Below are positions 1 to 8,788 of a stretch of DNA of 64,000 nt, in pieces. This DNA comes from Metabacillus sp. KUDC1714 (GTDB lineage Bacteria > Bacillota > Bacilli > Bacillales > Bacillaceae): NCBI RefSeq assembly GCF_014217835.1, contig NZ_CP055263.1, positions 248,001 to 312,000 of the forward strand, given 5' to 3'. Made by a program: the position numbers and the translations under genes. The number at the start of each line of letters is the position of its first letter. Positions within the stretch are counted from its first letter, which is position 1. Under the pieces are notes generated by a model. It saw only the letters and a program-made list of their open reading frames with translations, had not been told where the DNA came from and searched no databases.

Positions 1-445
1 ATTTAAATAGATGCCTTGTAATTAATAAATTCTCAACTGCAAGTGGACCTAAGGCATCAGGAGTAACATTCCAGTTTCCTAATCCAACAACTAAACAACT
101 TGCATCCTTTGGAATATTCAAATCAGTTAAAAACTGACTAAAATGTTTTGCAAAGACATCAACAACAATTTCTTGCAACTCTGAATCCTTTTGGCGAATC
201 CCTTGAGTTTCTAAGGTAAGATATCTCCCTGGCTTTTTACCAACGATTTTTGATCCTTCATCCTTTATTTCTAAAAAAGAAATACCTATACCCTCTTCTT
301 CCCATTCTTTCACAATCACACCAGCTATGTTACTTGAATCTTCAGTTGATTTACCCTTTGTTACTGTTTCAATCGCCATTGCTCTTGCTTCAACAGCTAA
401 ATCCGTCCGTACGGAATATTTACTTAAGTCTAAAGACTTTCCCAT
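1..445 (-). CDS. gpr: Spore germination protease GPR, N-terminal part
   Basis: Gpr degrades small acid-soluble spore proteins during germination. It is made as a zymogen in the forespore and loses a short N-terminal propeptide. The visible 148 residues begin [20 protein letters not shown], which contains the RTDLA processing region. They continue through [12 protein letters not shown] and [16 protein letters not shown] to TRHLF, where the window ends, so the catalytic C-terminal half is outside. The ATG is preceded by GGGAGG at a normal distance. The gene is divergent from rpsT, as in B. subtilis. A CATAATTA at the right place could be a SigG -10, but I do not see a convincing -35. Confidence 0.95.
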   Translation of the reverse strand, partial: MGKSLDLSKYSVRTDLAVEARAMAIETVTKGKSTEDSSNIAGVIVKEWEEEGIGISFLEIKDEGSKIVGKKPGRYLTLETQGIRQKDSELQEIVVDVFAKHFSQFLTDLNIPKDASCLVVGLGNWNVTPDALGPLAVENLLITRHLFK

Positions 446-655
446 AAAAATACCTCCCAATTTGTTCCTACTAATTATGTTTGCCATTTATTCAAGGAAA
501 CATTCTTTAGAACTCTTTTTTGTAGGAAACCGAAAAACTTAAAGAGAGATTGTATGAAAATTCTAATTATAGATAGCATTTAGCGATAAAATGTATGCAA
601 ATGAAAAATATTTGAATAAATACATCGTTTCAATGGATTTTCCTTTACATTAGTA

Positions 656-684
656 TTGCAAAATGAGTGGTCGTTTGATAGAAT
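656..684 (+). promoter_or_regulatory. SigA promoter of rpsT
   Basis: TTGCAA at 656-661 and TAGAAT at 679-684 are separated by 17 bases and lie about 70 bases before the rpsT start. The rest of the gpr-rpsT gap (446-655) is AT-rich and shows nothing else I can name. Confidence 0.65.
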
Positions 685-754
685 ATCTTTTGTTCATGTA
701 AAGGAAATGGTCGAGTAAAATAGATCTCGATTTACTTCTTAGGAGGTGAAAGAT

Positions 755-1021
755 ATGCCAAATATTAAATCTGCTATCAAACGCGTAAAAACTAGCAATG
801 AGCGTAATGCACATAATGCAACTATTAAATCTTCAATGCGTACTGCTATTAAAAAAGTAGATGCATTAGTTTTAAACAATGATGCTGAAAATGCTAAAGC
901 TGCACTTGTTGAAGCAAACAAACGAATTGATAAAGCTGCACAAAGCGGTTTAGTTCACAAGAACGCTGCTGCACGATACAAATCTCGTTTAGCTAAAAGT
1001 GTTAACGGATTATCTGCATAA
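755..1021 (+). CDS. rpsT: 30S ribosomal protein S20
   Basis: Ribosomal protein S20 binds 16S rRNA early in 30S assembly. The 88-residue product starts [20 protein letters not shown] and is rich in Ala, Lys and Arg helices, as the family expects. An in-frame ATG nine bases upstream would add MKD. It overlaps the strong AGGAGGTGA ribosome site at 741-749, so the ATG at 755 is preferred. The gene is monocistronic, with a SigA-type promoter upstream and an intrinsic terminator downstream. Confidence 0.97.
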   Translation: MPNIKSAIKRVKTSNERNAHNATIKSSMRTAIKKVDALVLNNDAENAKAALVEANKRIDKAAQSGLVHKNAAARYKSRLAKSVNGLSA

Positions 1022-1028
1022 TCATAAG

Positions 1029-1071
1029 AAAACTAAGGCCCAGCAAAGATAGCGAATGCCTTAGTTTTTTA
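1029..1071 (+). terminator. rpsT terminator
   Basis: AAAACTAAGGC at 1029-1039 pairs with GCCTTAGTTTT at 1058-1068, followed by a T run. Confidence 0.85.
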
Positions 1072-1090
1072 TTTTTTTGCATAGATTCTG

Positions 1091-1129
1091 TACAAAAAAA
1101 ACGATCCCGCTTAGGATCGTTTTTTTGTA
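1091..1129 (-). terminator. holA terminator
   Basis: On the minus strand AACGATCC pairs with GGATCGTT across a short loop and is followed by eight T residues, directly after the holA stop. A-runs on one side and T-runs on the other make it potentially bidirectional. Confidence 0.85.
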
Positions 1130-1133
1130 CCCA

Positions 1134-2153
1134 TTATTTCTGGAATAACTTCAGCAAAAACAATTCTAGTAATAGTTGTTTTTCCTTTTTTCCAGTTTTC
1201 ATTTCATAATCAGCCTCTGCAAGATCCATTAGAATATGTGCTAATTCCTCTGCTTTAAATAATTTTGCTTGCTGCAAGGCTAATTTAACTCGAAAAGGAT
1301 GTACCTTGACAGTAGTTGCAATTTGCTGTTGGCCGTAACCAGTATTCGCCAGCTCTTTCACCTGTAATATCAATCTAAATTGATTCACCAATAGGGACAG
1401 AATTTTTATTGGTTCCTCATTATTTTTTAATAAATCATAAAAAATTTGTAACGCATCCTTACTTCTTCGATGAATGACATGGTCTATTAAATCAAAAATA
1501 TTTTGTTCCAACGATCTCGCAACTAGAAGCCTCACCGTTTCAGGTGTAATCGAACCACCTTCACCTACATATGTACTAAGTTTTTTTAGTTCCTGATGCA
1601 TTATCATTAAATCTCCTGCAGTTAATAACATAAGCTCTTCCATCGCTTCTTTTGAAAAATAGATTGCTTCTTGTTCAGCAATGTCGGTAATCCACTTTAT
1701 TGTCTCATCATCTGAAAGTGTTTTCATCTCAAGTAAAACAGATTGCTTCTTTATAAGCTTTGTTATTTTCTTTCGTTCATCAAGCTTTTCATATGGCGCA
1801 AGAAAAATTAGGATTGTATATGGTGCTGGAGAATTCATATATTGCTCAAGTTTGTCAATTCGATGTTCAATTTTTTCCTTTTTCTTCTCACTTGTTAAAA
1901 AGACCGGATTTTTCAATATTATAACACGTTTTTCCCCCATAAAAGGAAGGGTTTCTGCATCCTCTAAAGCTGTTTCAATCGATGTTTCTTCCATATCATA
2001 AACAGACAAATTAAAGTCTTTTTCCTCTTCCATTAGAGAAGCATTTACAATTAACTGTACTGTCTCTTGCATTAGAAATGTTTCTTTCCCAATTAATAAA
2101 TAGGTAGAGTGTAATTTCTTTTTTTTAATATCGTTCCATACATTAAAAATCAT
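1134..2153 (-). CDS. holA: DNA polymerase III delta subunit
   Basis: HolA is the delta subunit of the clamp loader and opens the beta sliding clamp during replisome assembly. The 339-residue protein has the delta N-terminal signature LIGKETFLMQE near residues 21-31, the AAA-like region without a functional Walker motif, and a helical C-terminal collar domain ending LLELFLLKLFQK. Length and its place between rpsT and the comE genes match YqeN of B. subtilis. The ATG sits next to a weak AT-rich ribosome site (AGAACAAAAA). A terminator follows the stop codon. Confidence 0.93.
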   Translation of the reverse strand: MIFNVWNDIKKKKLHSTYLLIGKETFLMQETVQLIVNASLMEEEKDFNLSVYDMEETSIETALEDAETLPFMGEKRVIILKNPVFLTSEKKKEKIEHRIDKLEQYMNSPAPYTILIFLAPYEKLDERKKITKLIKKQSVLLEMKTLSDDETIKWITDIAEQEAIYFSKEAMEELMLLTAGDLMIMHQELKKLSTYVGEGGSITPETVRLLVARSLEQNIFDLIDHVIHRRSKDALQIFYDLLKNNEEPIKILSLLVNQFRLILQVKELANTGYGQQQIATTVKVHPFRVKLALQQAKLFKAEELAHILMDLAEADYEMKTGKKEKQLLLELFLLKLFQK

Positions 2154-2238
2154 TTTTTGTTCTCCAATCGTCGATTCACTTCATTTAATCCTAAAATGAA
2201 AACAAAGGTTTGGCAAGTGGAAAACGATTAGATTAATT

Positions 2239-2281
2239 GATAAGGGAATTGAACACGTCACTCATTCAATTCCCTCTTATC
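2239..2281. repeat. Orphan inverted repeat between holA and yqzM
   Basis: GATAAGGGAATTGAA pairs with TTCAATTCC(C)TCTTATC across an 11-base loop, giving a stem of about 15 bp with one bulge. No T-run follows on either strand, so it is not a standard terminator. It lies in the 438-bp gap (2154-2591) that also holds a small repeat remnant. Confidence 0.6.
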
Positions 2282-2344
2282 TATGTGAACGTTCCGTTTT
2301 AGGGCCTAGGTAACCTAATTCGAAACGATACCGCAATTTAATTT

Positions 2345-2437
2345 GGCTTTGTTAAACTTTGTTGTTGATTTCCGCTCCAGGCGTTAGCTCCAATCAACAA
2401 AGTGCCAAAATCGACAGCAGTGAGCTTTAACATAGCC
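2345..2437. repeat. Deletion derivative of the Bacillus palindromic repeat
   Basis: The 93-bp block has terminal inverted repeats GGCTTTGTTAAA and TTTAACATAGCC. Inside, it keeps only the outer arms GTTGATTTCCGCTCCAG and GCTCCAATCAAC of the larger repeat found at 29756-29987 and 43801-43967. The GC-rich core is missing. Confidence 0.6.
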
Positions 2438-2591
2438 TTAATTTCTAGTTTAGCCAATGTCAAGCGGATTATTTGTTGTCTTTTCTAGCAAAGATGGAAA
2501 TATGATCCTGTATTGTTAAAGAACATATAATCATGATGTAGATTTTTTTATATGAATCGCTTATACTAAGTATGATATAGGAGGGGTAACA

Positions 2592-2726
2592 GTGAACGAA
2601 TTTGAAAAGAGTGTTCAAAGCAAACGTAATGATGCTGTAGATTCCGGAGTTGGTTTCGCTGCTTCATTTGGTTTTTTCGCAGTAATTTTCATTATTGCGA
2701 CTGTTATTAGCTTAATTGGTTCATAA
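2592..2726 (+). CDS. yqzM: YqzM family small membrane protein
   Basis: This 44-residue protein starts at a GTG 5 bases after GGAGGGG and reads MNEFEKSVQSKRNDAVDSGV, followed by one hydrophobic helix (about residues 25-43) ending LIGS. It closely resembles YqzM of B. subtilis, which lies at the same place between holA and comEC. Its function is unknown. It is on the strand opposite to both neighbours. A terminator at 2742-2772 closes the unit, which supports an independent transcript. Confidence 0.88.
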   Translation: MNEFEKSVQSKRNDAVDSGVGFAASFGFFAVIFIIATVISLIGS

Positions 2727-2741
2727 GTTGTATCCTTACAT

Positions 2742-2772
2742 AGAGACTGCTTTATAGAGTAGTCTCTTTTTC
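2742..2772 (+). terminator. yqzM terminator
   Basis: AGAGACT (2742-2748) pairs with AGTCTCT (2761-2767), followed by a T run. Confidence 0.75.
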
Positions 2773-2866
2773 GTGCCTACAATTTCAACAAATTGTAAGC
2801 TAATATCCATTATTCACCCTCATGAATGATGTAAAGCCTAAGGAGATCAAGTCGTTTTAAGCTTTG

Positions 2867-5182
2867 TTAATATACTTCATCGTATGGAGGATGGGTAGAA
2901 AAGGTTCCTCTATTTCCTTTAAAATGATATAAAATTGCTCCATGTAAATCTGTTCGAAACAAATCAATTTTACGTAGTGATAATTTTTCAAGAACCTCGG
3001 TATGTGGATGCTGATAACGGTTATTATCCCCTGCTGATACGAGTGCAATTGATGGATTAATATGGTCAAGTAAAAGATCTGAGGTGGATCCTTTACTCCC
3101 ATGATGCCCCACTTTTAAAATATCTGCTTTTAATGTTGGATACATTTCAATCATCTTTTTCTCTCCTTCAATTTCTGCATCCCCAGTAAATAGCCATTTT
3201 AGACCACCTAGCTCTGCCCATAGTACTAATGAATCGTCATTCTTACTCTCAGTTAAGATGCTCGGAGAAACAACATAAAAAGAAAAACCTTGAAAAGTCA
3301 CTCGTTCCCCAGCTTGTACTGCTTTTATCTTCATCATTTTCTTCTTTGCTTCTTGAATGATTGTATCTTCTAACTTCCCTCTAACAAACCCCTCTGGAAT
3401 AATTAATTCTTTAATTTTAACCTCTTTCATTAATGGTAAAGCTTCGCCTATATGATCCATATCTCCATGTGTTAAAAACAGAGCATCAAGCTTCGTTATG
3501 CCAATTGATTTCAAATACGGTACAGTTACTTTCTCAGCAAGCGAATAAGGATTACTTGATTCTTCCCAATCTTCCTTCGGAAATGAAATCCTTCCTCCTG
3601 TATCAATTAAATAACTACCTTTATTAAAAGGGCGTTGAATAAAAATCGAATCCCCTTGGCCAACATCAATGATTATTACCTTTCCATAAGGATTTAAATA
3701 TGGTAATACAGCTTGAATGAATAATACAAAAATAATAAAAACTGCAGGACGAATTAACAAATATATACTATGGTAACGCTCAAATTGAAAAAATAAATAA
3801 AACGTCGAGCAGATTAATCCCATCGTTACTAAAAGAGCAGGTTTCCCTGTTGTAAAGGTTGTATATGGAATTGACGATGCAAATAGAACGATTTGATGAG
3901 TTAGCTGAAGCATTTCACTAAACAAATTTACAATAGGCTGTCCAATTGAGGATGAAATTGCAACAACTAATGTAGCTAAAATGGAAAATGGTAAAATAAT
4001 GAAGGAATAAAGTGGCACAAATATCATATTCATCGGTAAGCTAATTAGGGATATCTCATAGAAATGAAAAAGTAATAATGGCATCGCACATAGTTGGGCA
4101 ACAGTCGAAACAACTATTAATTTAGTTAGCCAACTACTATACTGTTCAACAATACCAATAGAAAAAAGTAATCCAAAGCTTACAACGTAAGACAGCTGAA
4201 ACCCTACTTGAAACAAATAGTATGGGTTTATAAAAAGGAGCACTAGAAATGTGAAGCTTATAACATCTATTGAAGAGACATTTTTTTTGAAAATCTTTAT
4301 TAATAGGTAAAGAACCATCATAAACGATGCTCTAACGACGGATGGAGTAGCACCTGTAAGAATCATATATATTGGTAACATTACGACTAAAATAATTCTT
4401 GCCCTTTCATGTGTGATACCACAATAGATCAATATGTAATAAATACCACTAGCCAATAATCCTATATGTGATCCAGAAATTGCAAGTAAATGAACAATAC
4501 CAAGCTCTTGATAAGCTGTGTCTAGGTCCTTATCAATTAATTTTCTTTCACCAAAAATTAATGCTTGCACAATTCCTACTGATGTATTTGGAAAATGCTT
4601 CTCTATAAAAGATAATCCATTTTTTCTAATTTCTAATAAAAAGAATAGCCAATCCTTTTTACCTACTTTACACTGTTCAATCTCATCAATCTCATATTGC
4701 CAATGAATATGTTGATCATATAGATACTGTTTATAATCAAATGCATTTGGCATTGTTGGTGATTTGGGCATTTCTAATTCTCCTGTAAAACGACAAATGG
4801 TCCCTGGGTTAATCTTATTAAGAGCCTGCTTCTCCTCTAAAGAATTAATCGTATAGTAAATAGGAAGCTTCTCTCCATCACTAGTTTCGATATAGCCTCT
4901 AAATTGGTTTCCATCAATAATGGGAATAGATGAATAAATTCCATTTACAGTATATAAACCTTCCTTCAATGTTGATTTATTTAGTTGTTCTGTAAGGGAG
5001 TAGACAAATATAAAGAAAATGATTGTCGAAAAGGAAAGGAAAAAGAGAAGATGTTTCTTTTTGATAAGAAGGAAAATAAGGAAGATAATTGTGGTGAAAA
5101 TAAAAAAGGGGTGGAAGTGAAAACGACACATCATGAGTGAAAAACAAGCAGAAATAACTAGGAATTGTAGCTTTCCTTTCAA
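2867..5182 (-). CDS. comEC: DNA internalization competence protein ComEC/Rec2
   Basis: ComEC forms the membrane channel for single-stranded DNA during natural transformation. The 771-residue protein has N-terminal membrane segments (about 8-64), a soluble OB-like region and a polytopic competence domain containing AISGSHIGLL near residue 237. A C-terminal metallo-beta-lactamase-like domain carries IDVGQGDS, THGDMDHIG, TGDAE and VGHHGSKGS, so the metal-binding residues are intact. The start is a TTG after a GGCGGGTG site, and the length matches the 776-residue B. subtilis protein. It is the last gene of comEA-comEB-comEC. A 10-bp hairpin lies between comEB and this gene. Confidence 0.93.
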   Translation of the reverse strand: MKGKLQFLVISACFSLMMCRFHFHPFFIFTTIIFLIFLLIKKKHLLFFLSFSTIIFFIFVYSLTEQLNKSTLKEGLYTVNGIYSSIPIIDGNQFRGYIETSDGEKLPIYYTINSLEEKQALNKINPGTICRFTGELEMPKSPTMPNAFDYKQYLYDQHIHWQYEIDEIEQCKVGKKDWLFFLLEIRKNGLSFIEKHFPNTSVGIVQALIFGERKLIDKDLDTAYQELGIVHLLAISGSHIGLLASGIYYILIYCGITHERARIILVVMLPIYMILTGATPSVVRASFMMVLYLLIKIFKKNVSSIDVISFTFLVLLFINPYYLFQVGFQLSYVVSFGLLFSIGIVEQYSSWLTKLIVVSTVAQLCAMPLLLFHFYEISLISLPMNMIFVPLYSFIILPFSILATLVVAISSSIGQPIVNLFSEMLQLTHQIVLFASSIPYTTFTTGKPALLVTMGLICSTFYLFFQFERYHSIYLLIRPAVFIIFVLFIQAVLPYLNPYGKVIIIDVGQGDSIFIQRPFNKGSYLIDTGGRISFPKEDWEESSNPYSLAEKVTVPYLKSIGITKLDALFLTHGDMDHIGEALPLMKEVKIKELIIPEGFVRGKLEDTIIQEAKKKMMKIKAVQAGERVTFQGFSFYVVSPSILTESKNDDSLVLWAELGGLKWLFTGDAEIEGEKKMIEMYPTLKADILKVGHHGSKGSTSDLLLDHINPSIALVSAGDNNRYQHPHTEVLEKLSLRKIDLFRTDLHGAILYHFKGNRGTFSTHPPYDEVY

Positions 5183-5211
5183 TTATTAAAACACCCGCCT
5201 TTATCGATATG

Positions 5212-5264
5212 TAAGGCTGACCAAGGATTTTTTATCGAGGATATAAGAAAATCAGTCAGCCTTA
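5212..5264 (-). other. Hairpin between comEB and comEC
   Basis: On the minus strand TAAGGCTGAC pairs perfectly with GTCAGCCTTA around a loop of about 33 bases. There is no T-run after it, so it may be an RNA processing or stability element rather than a terminator. It falls in the 91-bp spacer of the comE operon. Confidence 0.6.
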
Positions 5265-5273
5265 CTCAAATTT

Positions 5274-5834
5274 TTATAAAAACAGTAAATCAGCTTTTTT
5301 ATAGAGTGCTTGTAGCACCTCTTCATCGATATCTGTTTTTGCAAGCTTGTCTAATAAACTTGAAATAAATTCATGTTTTTCTTGATTTTTTTCAACGTCT
5401 AGTGAATTGTCAAGTGCCACATGCTCAACCGAAACATTCGCTTGCTTAAAAAGTTCTACTGCATATGGATGATTTTTATAGTCAACTGCATAATAAACCT
5501 TTTTTATCCCACCTTGAATAAGGGCCTTACAACATTGAAGGCACGGAAAATGTGTGACATATATTTCTGCACCTTGAGTTGGAACACCAAATTTCGCGCA
5601 TTGAAGCAAAGCATTCATTTCAGCGTGAATTGTTCGAACACAATGATTATCGATAACATAACAACCTTCATCAGAACAATGAACACCACCAGCAATAGAT
5701 CCATTATATCCGCCAGCAATAATTCGTTTATCACGAACTATTGTTGCCCCTACTGCTAATCTTGTACAAGTACTCCTTAAAGCTAACAAGTGACTTTGTG
5801 ACATAAAATATTGATTCCAAGAAATACGACTCAC
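5274..5834 (-). CDS. comEB: ComE operon protein 2, dCMP deaminase family
   Basis: ComEB belongs to the zinc-dependent cytidine/dCMP deaminase family; the deaminase role is by homology. The 186-residue protein begins VSRISWNQYFMSQSHLLALR and contains the catalytic HAEMNA motif near residue 70 and the zinc-binding PCLQCC motif near residue 97. The GTG at 5834 follows GGGGGAG with 5 bases spacing. An upstream TTG at 5855 would add seven residues before that ribosome site and is less likely. It sits between comEA and comEC, with 158 bp to comEA. Confidence 0.93.
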   Translation of the reverse strand: MSRISWNQYFMSQSHLLALRSTCTRLAVGATIVRDKRIIAGGYNGSIAGGVHCSDEGCYVIDNHCVRTIHAEMNALLQCAKFGVPTQGAEIYVTHFPCLQCCKALIQGGIKKVYYAVDYKNHPYAVELFKQANVSVEHVALDNSLDVEKNQEKHEFISSLLDKLAKTDIDEEVLQALYKKADLLFL

Positions 5835-5992
5835 TAAAACTCCCCCACTCGACAATTTTCTTCCTTAAGTGTATCGAGAATACTGAATAGCCGTCAATTT
5901 ATTATTATTGGATTTTAAATGAAAAACAAAATCAAAATATGCTAAAGACTGCTAATACTATAAGATTTAAACCTACAATCACTAGAAAAATT

Positions 5993-6628
5993 TTATTTTA
6001 TAGTAATTTCTTCTTTTATTTTTTCTAATGACTTCTCACCAATCCCGGATACTTCCAATAAACCTTCTGGGGATGTAAAAGGTCCATTCTCATCCCGAAA
6101 TGTAATAATTGCTTCTGCCTTTGACGGCCCAACACCTGTTATTGTTTGAAGTTCTTCACTTGTTGCTAGATTAATGTTTATTTTGTCTTTAGCACCACTT
6201 CTATCTTGTCCTGCAGGCATCGTAAATTGATTATCGGTTACTTCACCCTTTTTAGGAATATACACAACCATGCCATCTTCCAAAGGAGCCGCTAAATTAA
6301 TAGCCAACTCATCTGCATCTTTTTTTAATCCGCCTGCTATATCAATAAGCTGGTGTACTCTTGCACCAGTTTCTAATTCATAAACACCTGGCTGGTTTAT
6401 TGCACCTTTTATATCAATAACTAATACAGACTTTCCTTCCTCTTCATTGTTTTTTATCTCAGTAGCTGGTTCTTCCATATCCAATAAAGTGAGGGGATCC
6501 TTTTCTTCTTGAATACTTAAGACCTCTGAAGAACCCGAATCGTTAATAAAATAATAATAAAAACCAATTGAAGCTAATAAAATGGATATAACAATTATCC
6601 ATTTTTTATATTTTTGAAAGATACTCAT
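5993..6628 (-). CDS. comEA: Competence DNA-binding protein ComEA
   Basis: ComEA is the membrane-anchored receptor that binds double-stranded DNA at the cell surface during transformation. The 211-residue protein has an N-terminal transmembrane helix (about 9-28), an acidic linker and an SLBB domain (about 70-130, with KGAINQPGVYELETG). Its C-terminal helix-hairpin-helix pair has INLATSEELQTITGVGPSKA and VSGIGEKSLEKI (about 150-208). It is divergent from comER over an 88-bp gap. I looked for paired ComK AT-boxes (AAAA-N5-TTTT) there and found none that is convincing. Confidence 0.94.
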   Translation of the reverse strand: MSIFQKYKKWIIVISILLASIGFYYYFINDSGSSEVLSIQEEKDPLTLLDMEEPATEIKNNEEEGKSVLVIDIKGAINQPGVYELETGARVHQLIDIAGGLKKDADELAINLAAPLEDGMVVYIPKKGEVTDNQFTMPAGQDRSGAKDKININLATSEELQTITGVGPSKAEAIITFRDENGPFTSPEGLLEVSGIGEKSLEKIKEEITIK

Positions 6629-6716
6629 TCACTTCACTCCTTTTTAAATAATCATAAATTGCCAGTTTGTAACATATTGTGTATGAGTGATATGCATTCT
6701 AAGGAGGGGATATACT

Positions 6717-7550
6717 TTGAATGTAGGTTTTGTTGGAACAGGGAATATGGGAAGAATTTTAATAGAATCTTTTATCGAGTCGGGTGCAATTAGACCCTCA
6801 TTCATTTATATGACTAATCGAACAAAAGCTAAGGCAGAAGCAATACAAAATATTTATCTAGAAACAAATGTACTGGATTCGGCAGAAGAAGTGGTTAAAC
6901 GCTCGGATTTAATATTTATTTGTGTGAAGCCATTAGATATACACCCCCTTTTAAAAAAACTTGACCATCTTTTAACACCAAATAAATGTTTACTATCGAT
7001 TACTAGCCCAATAAGTGTAGAACAGCTTGAAACACTTGTAGATTGCCAGATTGCACGAGCCATTCCAAGTATTACAAATCGTGCATTTTCCGGAGTGTCG
7101 TTAATTACTTATGGTCATTCATGTCATAAAGACACAAAAAGAACTCTCGAGGAACTGTTTGAACAAATTTCAAACCCAGTTCAAATAGAAGATGATATCA
7201 CGAGGGTTTCATCAGATATTGTAAGTTGTGGACCGGCCTTTTTTAGCTATTTGCTTCAGAAATTTGTAGACGGCGCTGTCGCAGAAACAAGCATCACTAA
7301 AGACCAGGCTGTTCTTTTAGCGAGCGAGATGATTATTGGTATGGGTAAATTACTCGAAACAGAAATTTACACACTACCAACACTCCAGGAAAAGGTTTGC
7401 GTGAAAGGAGGAGTAACAGGAAAAGGAATTAAGGTGCTAGAAGATGAAATTGGCGATATGTTTGAAAAGGTATTTCAAGCAACACATGAAAAGTACTATG
7501 AAGATATTGAAGAAGTTTCTGTGCAATTTAATAAAATTCCTCATAAATAA
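6717..7550 (+). CDS. comER: ComER, pyrroline-5-carboxylate reductase-like protein
   Basis: ComER is a paralogue of ProC encoded next to, and divergent from, the comE operon; a role in competence or sporulation timing has been suggested but its reaction is unclear. The 277-residue product starts at TTG 6717 (LNVGFVGTGNMGRILIESF), 8 bases after AAGGAGGGG. The N-terminal Rossmann motif GFVGTGNMG is intact, and the C-terminal dimerisation half contains SCGPAFFSYLLQKFVDG. The upstream in-frame ATG at 6687 lacks a ribosome site. A terminator at 7612-7634 follows. Confidence 0.92.
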   Translation: MNVGFVGTGNMGRILIESFIESGAIRPSFIYMTNRTKAKAEAIQNIYLETNVLDSAEEVVKRSDLIFICVKPLDIHPLLKKLDHLLTPNKCLLSITSPISVEQLETLVDCQIARAIPSITNRAFSGVSLITYGHSCHKDTKRTLEELFEQISNPVQIEDDITRVSSDIVSCGPAFFSYLLQKFVDGAVAETSITKDQAVLLASEMIIGMGKLLETEIYTLPTLQEKVCVKGGVTGKGIKVLEDEIGDMFEKVFQATHEKYYEDIEEVSVQFNKIPHK

Positions 7551-7611
7551 TTCAATGGCACTTAGTCATTTTCCTGCTAGCAGACCTAAAAATATTGTCA
7601 ATTAATTTTTA

Positions 7612-7634
7612 AGACGGTTTATCCGTCTGTTTTT
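7612..7634 (+). terminator. comER terminator
   Basis: AGACGG pairs with CCGTCT around a 5-base loop, followed by GTTTTT. Confidence 0.75.
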
Positions 7635-7646
7635 CTAAGGAAACTT

Positions 7647-7679
7647 AAAAAGGTGAATCCATAAGGATCCACCTTTTAA
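7647..7679 (-). terminator. yqeM terminator
   Basis: On the minus strand AAAAGGTGGATCC pairs with GGATTCACCTTTT with one wobble, directly after yqeM. Confidence 0.75.
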
Positions 7680-7681
7680 GC

Positions 7682-8431
7682 TTATTCTTTTTTCCTCGCA
7701 ATAAAAAACAACCGTTCAGATGTCGAGGATGGTGATTCATCAAAGCGAAAATCACCGCAGACTTTTACAACTTCAAAAGAAGCTGCTTCAAGCCATGATG
7801 TATATTCTTCAATCGTATATGTTCTTTGATAATGAAGCTCATCGTAGCGCTCATAAAGGTCATCGCGCTTTACAAAAAAGGACATGTCATGTTCCACACT
7901 GTTCGATTCTTCAGCAGCATAGGAATTCCAAATTAGGCTGACATCTTCATCTTGATCTGTAAAGGTTGCACCCACAAAAATATTGTGTATTTTATGAATG
8001 GAATGAACATCAAAAATAAATAATCCTCGAGTCTTTAGCTGATTATAAACTGCATGAAATGTAGCTTGTACGTCATCATTCGTTTCTAAATAATTTAACG
8101 AATCGCAACATATTGTTACTACATCAAACTGTTCTACAAAACCATCGAGCTCTCTCATATCTTGCTGAAGAAATAAAACAGCCACTTTACTCTCGTTTAA
8201 CTTTGATTGGGCCACAGTTAGCATATCCTCACTTAAATCAACACCTGTAACATCAAGCTGTTGTTTTGCCAAACGGATAGCAATTTCTCCAGTCCCACAG
8301 CCAACATCTAAGATCTTTTTTGCCTGGGGACTATATGTTGAAATGGACTCATTAATGAACGTTACCCATTCTTCATATGGTGCATCCTTCATAAGCTGAT
8401 CATAAATATAGGCAAAGCCTTGGTAGATCAT
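7682..8431 (-). CDS. yqeM: Class I SAM-dependent methyltransferase YqeM
   Basis: YqeM is a predicted S-adenosylmethionine methyltransferase of unknown substrate. The 249-residue protein has the SAM-binding motif ILDVGCGTGEIAIRLA at about residues 39-54, the acidic motif VTGVDLSEDML and the post-motif FDVVTICCDSLNYL. Its start overlaps the rsfS stop by four bases (ATGA), so translation is probably coupled. It is the last gene of the minus-strand yqeG-to-yqeM cluster and is followed by a terminator. Confidence 0.9.
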   Translation of the reverse strand: MIYQGFAYIYDQLMKDAPYEEWVTFINESISTYSPQAKKILDVGCGTGEIAIRLAKQQLDVTGVDLSEDMLTVAQSKLNESKVAVLFLQQDMRELDGFVEQFDVVTICCDSLNYLETNDDVQATFHAVYNQLKTRGLFIFDVHSIHKIHNIFVGATFTDQDEDVSLIWNSYAAEESNSVEHDMSFFVKRDDLYERYDELHYQRTYTIEEYTSWLEAASFEVVKVCGDFRFDESPSSTSERLFFIARKKE

Positions 8432-8784
8432 TGATTTAACTCACTTGTTAAATCCTCAATTGGAGCATCTCCCCATAAACGTTCTAGATTGTAATAGCTA
8501 CGTTCATCTTTATGAAACACATGTGCTACGACATCACCAAGGTCAATTAACACCCAGCGAGCTTCATCAAAACCTTCTAAACGTTTTACATGAATGTCCA
8601 TTTCTGCAGCCTGTTCTTTTATTTCTCTTGCAATTGCTTGAACTTGTTTGTCTGAATTACCATGACAGATAAGAAAAAAATCTGCAATTAAGGAAATTCC
8701 TTGCATATTAAGTGCAATGACATCCTCTGCACGTTTGCTATCTGCTGCTTTTGCTACTGTTGTTAAAATATCTCTTCTATCCAT
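8428..8784 (-). CDS. rsfS: Ribosomal silencing factor RsfS
   Basis: RsfS binds ribosomal protein L14 and blocks joining of the subunits in starvation. The 118-residue product has the family core IALNMQGISLIADFFLICHG (about 23-42) and GFDEARWVLIDLGDVVAHVF (about 72-91). It is packed between yqeK (4-bp gap) and yqeM (4-bp overlap). Length and synteny match YqeL of B. subtilis. Confidence 0.95.
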   Translation of the reverse strand: MDRRDILTTVAKAADSKRAEDVIALNMQGISLIADFFLICHGNSDKQVQAIAREIKEQAAEMDIHVKRLEGFDEARWVLIDLGDVVAHVFHKDERSYYNLERLWGDAPIEDLTSELNQ

Positions 8785-8788
8785 TAAT

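Noticed and set aside
446..520. SigG promoter of gpr
   Set aside because: A CATAATTA resembles a SigG -10, but no TGAATA-like -35 lies at the right distance.
6629..6716. ComK binding boxes between comEA and comER
   Set aside because: I looked for paired AAAA-N5-TTTT boxes and found none that fits with correct spacing.
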